Shown piece by piece: positions 19,674 to 26,485 of a stretch of 43,180 nt of DNA; the first letter of the stretch is position 1, and every line of letters begins with the position of its first letter. A program made the position numbers and the translations under genes. The stretch comes from Rubripirellula sp. (GTDB taxonomy: Bacteria; Planctomycetota; Planctomycetia; Pirellulales; Pirellulaceae). Below the pieces are notes generated by a model, which saw only the letters and a program-made list of their open reading frames with translations, made no database searches and was not told the DNA's origin. Where the stretch lies: the NCBI GenBank assembly GCA_022425745.1, contig JAKMEW010000403.1:1-43180 (forward strand). The letters are read 5' to 3'.

Positions 19674-20873
19674 CTAGGCAACTATTTTTAGGTAATCACG
19701 CGACTGATACAGATTGGAGGAACTACTACTTCCTTTATCTCGAGCAGGCACAGGAATGGAAAAGAAGGTATTTGCTCGTCGAACACTTTCCGGGTCAATT
19801 TTCTCGATCTTTTTCAGTGCCTCTTTCGCGGAATCCAATGGACACGCTCGCAAATAATTGACCACGGGAACCCTGACCCAATTATTATCTGGATCGGCAT
19901 TAACGAAGAGATCGACAAGCCGATCAATCTGGCTCCAATCGTTCCATCTAGCGAGATCGGGAATCACCAAGTCGGCCAAATCTTTTCGATCAAGCACGTG
20001 GTGCAATGATTCAACTAAAGCACTACGTGGGATGACGTCACCCTCGGTTCCATGAAATCGCACCGCCATGATCGCTTGATACGTGTCCGCATAGGGTGCC
20101 TGCTTGTTAGCTAGAAAGAGCTCATTAATGAGTCCCAGACCCGATTCACCTCCCAGAGTGAGGTAACAAGCAATCATGGCATCTAAGCCGCCTCGCGTGC
20201 TTTTTGAGGTACTGCGAAGCATCTTCTCAAGCATTTCTAAATCTGATTGATCACCACAAACACCAAGCATCGTGAGATAAAGCCGTTTGCGATCCGTTGG
20301 CATTTCAGGATCGGTAATCCATTTAACTAATTGGCCGTGATCCATCTCGGGAGCAAGCTTTTTCACCGCATCGTAGGGAGCGATGGCAAACTCGTCATAC
20401 GCATCGCGAGCGAGCATCGATTCATCATCTTGTAAGAACTGATAATAGAACCGGAGTCTCTCAAGATCATCATCCGCAATTTTAGTCATCTTCCCGATGT
20501 AACTCTCTGCACGCTCAGTGACTGGCAAGCAAGACCACTGCAATTGTGGAGGATCAACGCCGGAAAGCATAAAGCGCCTTCCCTTAGAGACATCCCCGTA
20601 ATAAATCGCTTCGATTTCATCACCTACCTTGACGAGATCACTGCCCTTGAGCACTTGCACGACTTTCATCTGCAATTTGCCCGTCTCTGAATCTCGCTCA
20701 GTCGCATCTTGTAGTGAAACAGCAAACACCACTGCATCCATTGCAGCCATCTCTTGACGGAGTGTTTGGGAAACAGCGTTACAAAATGGGCATGCGAGCA
20801 AATCGCCGGGAACCAAAGCGATGCATGCCAGCAAGAACAAAGCTGTTGTCTTCAGGGAATGTGTGAGGTTCAT
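19674..20873 (-). CDS. Exported hypothetical protein with N-terminal CPFC motif and helical-repeat-like body (ORF extends to 20885; M5 start preferred)
   Basis: MNLTHSLKTTALFLLACIALVPGDLLACPFCNAVSQTLRQEMAAMDAVVFAVSLQD; signal peptide followed by mature CPFC. Confidence 0.7.
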   Translation of the reverse strand: MNLTHSLKTTALFLLACIALVPGDLLACPFCNAVSQTLRQEMAAMDAVVFAVSLQDATERDSETGKLQMKVVQVLKGSDLVKVGDEIEAIYYGDVSKGRRFMLSGVDPPQLQWSCLPVTERAESYIGKMTKIADDDLERLRFYYQFLQDDESMLARDAYDEFAIAPYDAVKKLAPEMDHGQLVKWITDPEMPTDRKRLYLTMLGVCGDQSDLEMLEKMLRSTSKSTRGGLDAMIACYLTLGGESGLGLINELFLANKQAPYADTYQAIMAVRFHGTEGDVIPRSALVESLHHVLDRKDLADLVIPDLARWNDWSQIDRLVDLFVNADPDNNWVRVPVVNYLRACPLDSAKEALKKIEKIDPESVRRANTFFSIPVPARDKGSSSSSNLYQSRDYLKIVA

Positions 20874-20897
20874 TCGAGGGCACATATGAAAAAGGAT

Positions 20898-21034
20898 TTC
20901 AGTGAGAAGGTTTGCGAAGAACTACCAAATGAACGAGATAATCTCAAAACACGAAGTGTTTTGAGGCTAATTCATCATCTTTGCATCCACAACCGCCTCA
21001 TCATAGGTGCTTAGATGGTTCAGTGAGAAGGTTT
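20898..21034. repeat. 16-bp exact direct repeats (TTCAGTGAGAAGGTTT) at 20898-20913 and 21019-21034 flanking a 105-bp segment
   Basis: Read directly; both copies are identical over 16 nt. Confidence 0.9.
20943..20965. promoter_or_regulatory. Perfect inverted repeat / hairpin in intergenic region
   Basis: CTCAAAACAC-gaa-GTGTTTTGAG: 10-bp perfect arms, 3-nt loop. Confidence 0.6.
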
Positions 21035-21347
21035 TCTGGCTGCGTTACGGAGAAAAGCAAACTGCTTAGAAACCGTTTCGGCTTGAAACAGGTCCGGAAT
21101 TAGCCGGAAAAGCAGTCACGATCGACTAAACCGCTCCTAATGGGAATGCCGATAGTGACGGTAGAACGAGTTTCCATCGGTATGTGGCGGGTGTGCACAC
21201 ACCCAATCAAACCAGCTCGAAATCGCCGAGATTATTGAGAAAACTCCCCGCTAAGAGTCTCCTCAAAAGTCTGGCCCAACAGCAAAACACAATTCTCGTC
21301 GTTGCCATCAAACAATGGGATCGACCGTCTCGAGGGGGGACGTCTGA

Positions 21348-21671
21348 ATGTTACGTCATCTATTGATTGCCGCTGTGCTGCTCTGCAGCTACGCAGTTGG
21401 AACAGAATCGGCGACCGCGGAACAAAAGGCCTACGGTCGCGCGTGGGGAGGACAAGCCGATTTTCGTGATTGGAATCGTTTCTATCACTACCCATATGTC
21501 TACTATCCCCAAAACTTCTACGGGCAAGAGTATTTCCGTAGCAATGATAGTCTCTACCATCGCTACCCTGCGGAAATGAGAATCCCCGTTTACAACAAGC
21601 AGTGGCATAATTTCTATCCGAGCAACCGAAGGTTCCACAGCGGACACCACTTCATGCTCGACGTGTTTTAA
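21348..21671 (+). CDS. Small exported Tyr/Phe/Arg/His-rich protein
   Basis: MLRHLLIAAVLLCSYAVGTESATA signal peptide, then FYHYPYVYYPQNFYGQEYFRSNDSLYHRYPAEMRIPVYNKQWHNFYPSNRRFHSGHH; purine-rich stretch (gagggggacg) upstream. Confidence 0.72.
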   Translation: MLRHLLIAAVLLCSYAVGTESATAEQKAYGRAWGGQADFRDWNRFYHYPYVYYPQNFYGQEYFRSNDSLYHRYPAEMRIPVYNKQWHNFYPSNRRFHSGHHFMLDVF

Positions 21672-21850
21672 AAACAGTTCTGCCATGGCTTTTCGGAGAT
21701 TGATGTCTCCGACCTGAAGCGATGCATGAAACACTGCCGCAACATCTTTCATGTCCAATGAGGATGGGGTTCCATTTCGTTACCGAGTGATTCTGGATTT
21801 CTCGGTAGAGACTTGGGATAACGCGGCGGACACGGCAGTTAGTCCGAAAT

Positions 21851-23260
21851 ATGTCAGCCAGCACAAAGATTCGTCGACTGACTCGTTTACTGGAGTCACC
21901 TGATGCGATTGTGTGGTGCATCAACCACGCTGACGAACTTGTGTTCGTCTCCGCGGGCTGCGCTGCGTGGTTAGGAGTGGATGGTGAAACATTAATCGGG
22001 CGGAAATCTAAAGCGGGCACGCCTGTTTCAGGTAGCACTGAAGATTCAATCGCAGCGAGTCTCTCTCCACCTCCGGGTTTTCGCCGACGCGGTACAGCCA
22101 CTCTCAAAATACATCCGCTTGCGGGAAACGGCTTGCGCGCAGTCAGCCGAGAGGTGCGTTACGTTCGTGTTGGGGATCGAGAAACCGGCTTCACGCTCGG
22201 GGTCGCAAGCGACTTCGAGGATCGCCAGGTCGAATCAGATATTCAAGATGCGGTCGCCACGCGGCAACGTCTCGATCTTTGGCGACAGAGGAATTCAGGT
22301 CTTAGTCTCGCTCTGCTCTCAGGGTCATCAATCGAGGCCAAGCGGCTCCGCAGAAAAATCGGTATCGCTTGTTCTGTGCGGACCCATGTTGGACTCTTCC
22401 AGCCAAACGGAGGTGGCGCGGATCTTCTCGCTTTACACATCCACCACCAATCCGCCCCCGGCGAACCGCTAATCCAACTCGATGGACCATTACTAGACCC
22501 TGAACTACTGATTACGGCTTTGACACCGCTTCTGAACCATCTAAACGCGTCCGACGAGTCCCGGGGATCAGTGCTGTGTAAGCAGATTGATTACACCTCA
22601 ATTGCGACACAGCAGCAACTTTGGACCATTCTGGAGAGCTTTCAGGACCGATTACGTCTCCTGACTGTTGCTGGATTATCACCATTCATCATTAATCGAG
22701 AGCAACAACTTCAAAGTGAATCCAGCGAAGGCCTAAACTCAGGGGTTCTCTGCAACCAGTTAAGCGATTTGATTGACACGGTTCAGATCTCCTGTTCACC
22801 GCTCTCAAATCGTATCGAGGATTTGCAAGCGATGGCGACTGCATTAATGGCACGCTATTCCACACAGCACAAAACCACCGCGGAATATCTTAGCCGGCCT
22901 GCTCTTGATTCATTGGTTAACTACCCTTGGCCCAATAATTTCGTGGAGTTACAAGAGGCGATGGATCATGCGAGCCAGAATGCATCTGGTGAGTCCATTC
23001 AAGTAGAGCATCTTCCCCTCAGTATTCGATCCTACCGCCCTCCACTCCCCCATCCTCCCAAAAAGAGGCGTTCGCTCGATCAATTGATTCAAAAATACGA
23101 AGATTCACTTTTGAATGAGGCGATGATTGCGGCGAACAACAACCGCGCCGAAGCCGCAAGAAGCCTGGGTATATCTCGGTCTCGGCTACTCAGAAAACTC
23201 GAGCAAATGGAAGCAAAGCTACCCGAGGGCGGTGAGACCACTAATGAGCTTCAACGTTGA
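21851..23260 (+). CDS. PAS - degenerate AAA+ (sigma54 activator-like) - Fis-type HTH regulator
   Basis: PAS-like N-terminus (SPDAIVWCINHADELVFVSAGCAAWLGVDGETLIGR); AAA lid-like SPLSNRIEDLQAMATALMARY...LSRPALDSLVNYPWPNNFVELQEAMDHA; C-terminal LLNEAMIAANNNRAEAARSLGISRSRLLRKLEQM (Fis HTH). Confidence 0.82.
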   Translation: MSASTKIRRLTRLLESPDAIVWCINHADELVFVSAGCAAWLGVDGETLIGRKSKAGTPVSGSTEDSIAASLSPPPGFRRRGTATLKIHPLAGNGLRAVSREVRYVRVGDRETGFTLGVASDFEDRQVESDIQDAVATRQRLDLWRQRNSGLSLALLSGSSIEAKRLRRKIGIACSVRTHVGLFQPNGGGADLLALHIHHQSAPGEPLIQLDGPLLDPELLITALTPLLNHLNASDESRGSVLCKQIDYTSIATQQQLWTILESFQDRLRLLTVAGLSPFIINREQQLQSESSEGLNSGVLCNQLSDLIDTVQISCSPLSNRIEDLQAMATALMARYSTQHKTTAEYLSRPALDSLVNYPWPNNFVELQEAMDHASQNASGESIQVEHLPLSIRSYRPPLPHPPKKRRSLDQLIQKYEDSLLNEAMIAANNNRAEAARSLGISRSRLLRKLEQMEAKLPEGGETTNELQR

Positions 23261-23663
23261 AACATTCGATCAGGAACGAGCTTTTGTTGACTGGGTGATC
23301 CTCGAAAATGGCGAACGATGGACAAACTGCATTCGTCGATTCCATCAGGATCTGCTTGGCTCGGATGTTGATGTGCATATCCGTCAGGTGCATCACCATG
23401 GTGATTTACGGGTCCCCACCTCAACACGTCCCACGGTCTTTTTGTTGGAGGTCGGTACTTCCAATTTTGTCGATTCGCTCGACACCTTAACGCAAAAACT
23501 TTGCTCTCCTTCTAACCAACTGTGGCTCATTGCTTGCAATCGTCTGTCCCTCAATCGCCGACTAGTTTTGGGCGAATTGAACATCGCTGGTTTTCTCGAA
23601 CAGCCCGAGAATATTCTGCGGTTTAAGCCGATTCTCGATGGCTACTTCGCAAGAGTGTTCTGA
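23244..23663 (+). CDS. Small hypothetical protein, possibly a degenerate response-regulator receiver-like fold
   Basis: The ORF track starts at 23127, but ATG at 23244 (MSFNVETFDQERAFVDW) fits better, overlapping the regulator stop by 17 nt; TRPTVFLLEVGTSNFVDSLDTLTQKL...QLWLIACNRLSLNRRLVLGELNIAGFLEQPEN resembles a receiver beta/alpha pattern without the Asp pocket. Confidence 0.6.
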   Translation: MSFNVETFDQERAFVDWVILENGERWTNCIRRFHQDLLGSDVDVHIRQVHHHGDLRVPTSTRPTVFLLEVGTSNFVDSLDTLTQKLCSPSNQLWLIACNRLSLNRRLVLGELNIAGFLEQPENILRFKPILDGYFARVF

Positions 23664-23808
23664 TTCGTAGACTACGATGGTGTTCGACAGGTCAGGCCAT
23701 CCTATCGAGCATTTCGCTGGTAGAACCAGAAGCTAGAATCCCAGCTACAGTGGCCAATCCACCGTCTAACCTATTTGTTCAACCTCCTGGCAGACCCCAC
23801 CAAACCTA

Positions 23809-24888
23809 ATGTCCAATTCCATCACCGACACGATCCGCACAGCCATCGGTAACTACCCTGACCCTGAAACAGGTCGCTCGATCGAAAGCATGGGACAAAT
23901 CCGATCCATTGAGGTTCAAGGAGAATGTGTCGAGATTGAGCTTGCACTGAGCTCACACTCAATGCCAATCAAGGAAGATTTTGTCGACGCAATTGAGTCA
24001 AGAATTGCAGCGGCGGCACCCGGCACAAAAACCAATATCACGCTCTCCATTCATGACCGGCCTCCTGTCAGGCTTGGACAGATTGCGCTGCGTGCTAAAA
24101 GTGTGATTGCGGTAGGAAGTGGCAAAGGAGGAGTGGGAAAAAGCACCGTGGCAGCCAGTCTTGCTGTATCCCTGCAAAGATTAGGATCCAAGGTCGGACT
24201 TTTGGATGCTGACGTGTACGGACCAAGCATACCCCAGTTACTGGGGCTATCTGGTCGCCCAGCAGTCAATGCAAATAAGAAGATAGAACCCATCTGTTCT
24301 AAAAGCGGAATGCCGGTGATGTCGATGGGGTTTCTCGTTGAACCTGATCAGGCGGTGATTTGGCGAGGGCCGATGCTCCACGGATCGATCAATCAATTCT
24401 TGGGTGACACCAATTGGGGTGAATTGGATTATCTGATCATCGATATGCCACCGGGCACAGGAGACATCGCTCTAACCATTTCACAAGCAATCCCACTCGC
24501 AGGTGCGGTTGTCGTCTGCACGCCGCAGGAGGTCGCTTTGCTGGACGCCATCAAGGCGATCAGCATGTTCAGAAAGGTAAATATTCCCCTTCTCGGGATG
24601 GTAGAGAATATGAGCGGATTCCTGTGTCCTGATTGCGGCAAAACCTACGACATTTTTGGTAGGGGTGGGGCGAGAGAAAAAGCGGAGCAGTCAAACGTGC
24701 CGTTTCTCGGCTGCTTGCCAATTGATATCTCGCTGCGCACTGCGGGGGACGAAGGCGAACTAGACCAAGTCATCACCAATGACGAGCGTGCACGAGCACC
24801 GCTGGAAGGTGTCGCCAAAGCTGTGGTGAGACAGATCGTGGCCCAGGCCTCTGCAAAACCCAACCAGAGTTCATTGCCAGTCCTATAA
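23809..24888 (+). CDS. mrp: Mrp/NBP35-family P-loop ATPase (Fe-S carrier), with N-terminal MIP18-like domain
   Basis: VIAVGSGKGGVGKSTVAASLAVSLQRLGSKVGLLDADVYGPSIPQLLG; DYLIIDMPPGTGDIALTISQ; GMVENMSGFLCPDCGKTYDIFG (CxxC). Confidence 0.95.
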   Translation: MSNSITDTIRTAIGNYPDPETGRSIESMGQIRSIEVQGECVEIELALSSHSMPIKEDFVDAIESRIAAAAPGTKTNITLSIHDRPPVRLGQIALRAKSVIAVGSGKGGVGKSTVAASLAVSLQRLGSKVGLLDADVYGPSIPQLLGLSGRPAVNANKKIEPICSKSGMPVMSMGFLVEPDQAVIWRGPMLHGSINQFLGDTNWGELDYLIIDMPPGTGDIALTISQAIPLAGAVVVCTPQEVALLDAIKAISMFRKVNIPLLGMVENMSGFLCPDCGKTYDIFGRGGAREKAEQSNVPFLGCLPIDISLRTAGDEGELDQVITNDERARAPLEGVAKAVVRQIVAQASAKPNQSSLPVL

Positions 24889-24906
24889 ATCCAACGGGAC
24901 AATAAA

Positions 24907-24943
24907 AAAAACCAAGCTGGAGATAAACTCTAGCTTGGTTTTT
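24907..24943. terminator. Bidirectional intrinsic terminator
   Basis: AAAAACCAAGCTGGAG-ataaa-CTCTAGCTTGGTTTTT: 16-bp stem including one G.U pair, 5-nt loop, between convergent mrp and the histone-like gene. Confidence 0.88.
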
Positions 24944-24983
24944 GATGGTCATTTGGATCGCAAACTGCGTCCTCGGGACGATT

Positions 24984-25247
24984 TTAGCGACGCTTTTTAG
25001 CGGCTTTCTTAGTAGCACGCTTCTTGGTTGCTTTCTTGGCAGCCTTTTTCTTAGCAGCCTTTTTCTTGGTAGCTTTTTTCTTAGCAACTTTCTTAGTTGC
25101 TTTTTTAGCTGCCTTTTTCTTAGCTGCTTTCTTTTTAGCAACTTTCTTAGTTGCTTTTTTAGCTGCCTTCTTCTTGGTAGCCTTTTTGACTGCCTTTTTT
25201 GCAGTAGCCTTCTTAGCCACTTTCTTCTTCGCTTTTTTCTTGGCCAC
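24984..25247 (-). CDS. Histone H1-like Lys/Ala-rich DNA-binding protein (start GTG at 25247, not the ORF-track 25334)
   Basis: VAKKKAKKKVAKKATAKKAVKKATKKKAAKKATKKVAKKKAAKK...; a Shine-Dalgarno-like GGAGG precedes the GTG (gcGGAGGaaaacGTGGCC on the minus strand). Confidence 0.85.
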   Translation of the reverse strand: MAKKKAKKKVAKKATAKKAVKKATKKKAAKKATKKVAKKKAAKKKAAKKATKKVAKKKATKKKAAKKKAAKKATKKRATKKAAKKRR

Positions 25248-25600
25248 GTTTTCCTCCGCTGAGAAAAGATACGCTGGCGAGTCTTCGTGACTTGTAAAGC
25301 GCCGCTTTAAAAGCCACCGGCCACGGCTCACCAATCGTCATTGGTGGTTAAGAAGTTGAAGCTTTGATGCAAAGCATCGGTCCTGCTTCTCCTCATAACC
25401 GTTACAAACTTCGCGTAACTTTACGCGCTTCCAGAGATTCCGCAACATCTTTTTCTAAAAAAAGTGGTTGCAAGGAAAAATTTTTTTGGTAAGCGACCAA
25501 GTAAATGACAGCCTCCCAAGCTCCTTCCGTCTGATCCTGATCGTCATCAAAGCATAAAAACATCAAACAAAGTTTTCAAAGTTCTTCGAAAGCTGTGTCG

Positions 25601-26383
25601 TTAGTACCTGTGTTGTAACTGCTTCAACGCCTGAAAATTATTCCATCCTAAGATCAAAAACATGAATGCGAGGAACTGCATTTCGTTTTGAAAAGCAAAC
25701 ACTGCGACCACAGCAGATACAGCAACACCGACCTTCATCGTGGTTAAGACAGTGCCACCGAATAATTGAATCAGAGCTTGGATAAATCGACCACCATCCA
25801 AAGGCCAAACCGGTATCAAATTCAAAATTGCCCAATGGATACTTGGCTGAATGTACATGATCGCGACGGCAAGTAGACCGACACTGTCAATCTGCCGACC
25901 CTGTGTCATGTTTACTAAAACGTCAAATTGGTCCAGTGGCCATGGTAGGGGTGCCGCGTAAGAAGCTGCAGAGAGCAACAATATGAAAGCGAGCGCTGAT
26001 GCCAATTGAGCCAGTGGTCCTGCGATCGCTATCCACATCGCCTGCTTTGGCTCCAGCCCATCTTGCAACCCCGAAGATCGAGTTGGAATCGCCATACCGC
26101 CCATAAAATACAAAACGATCCTTGATTCAATCCCGTATTTTCGAAAGGCTAACGCGTGACCTAATTCGTGAATCGTGATTGAAACTAGGATACAAAGCCC
26201 CCAAATTACCAGTAGTGTTAGTACTCCCAGACTCTGCTCGCGCAGCAAACCATCCAGTGAAGTTGCGAGTTCATATCCAATTACGGTCGCCGCAACCCAA
26301 AATGTCCAACTTACTCGAACAGGAAAACCTAATAGTTGGAACTGCAAGTCGTAGGGGCTGGCATCTGGCTCTTGTAAAAACAT
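25601..26383 (-). CDS. Site-2 protease (M50) family metalloprotease, membrane
   Basis: ITIHELGHALAFRKYGIESRIVLYFMGGMAIP (HExxH); LNLIPVWPLDGGRFIQAL; multiple TM segments. Confidence 0.92.
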   Translation of the reverse strand: MFLQEPDASPYDLQFQLLGFPVRVSWTFWVAATVIGYELATSLDGLLREQSLGVLTLLVIWGLCILVSITIHELGHALAFRKYGIESRIVLYFMGGMAIPTRSSGLQDGLEPKQAMWIAIAGPLAQLASALAFILLLSAASYAAPLPWPLDQFDVLVNMTQGRQIDSVGLLAVAIMYIQPSIHWAILNLIPVWPLDGGRFIQALIQLFGGTVLTTMKVGVAVSAVVAVFAFQNEMQFLAFMFLILGWNNFQALKQLQHRY

Positions 26384-26485
26384 TTCTACTTGTGCTTATC
26401 GTACGTAACTCTGTCTGACGGCAATCTTACCGTGGATAGGCTTGATCCTGATCAGTATCAAGCTGAAATAAAGCTTCCTCTGACG

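Noticed and set aside
21360-21758. 132-aa minus-strand ORF over the Tyr-rich gene
   Set aside because: The plus-strand ORF has a convincing signal peptide and biased composition; the minus ORF has neither.
24942-25290. Plus-strand ORFs of 106 and 88 aa (hydrophobic F/L/A repeats) over the H1-like gene
   Set aside because: They are the antisense of the Lys/Ala repeat codons (AAG/AAA read as CTT/TTT); the minus frame has a ribosome site and a known protein type.
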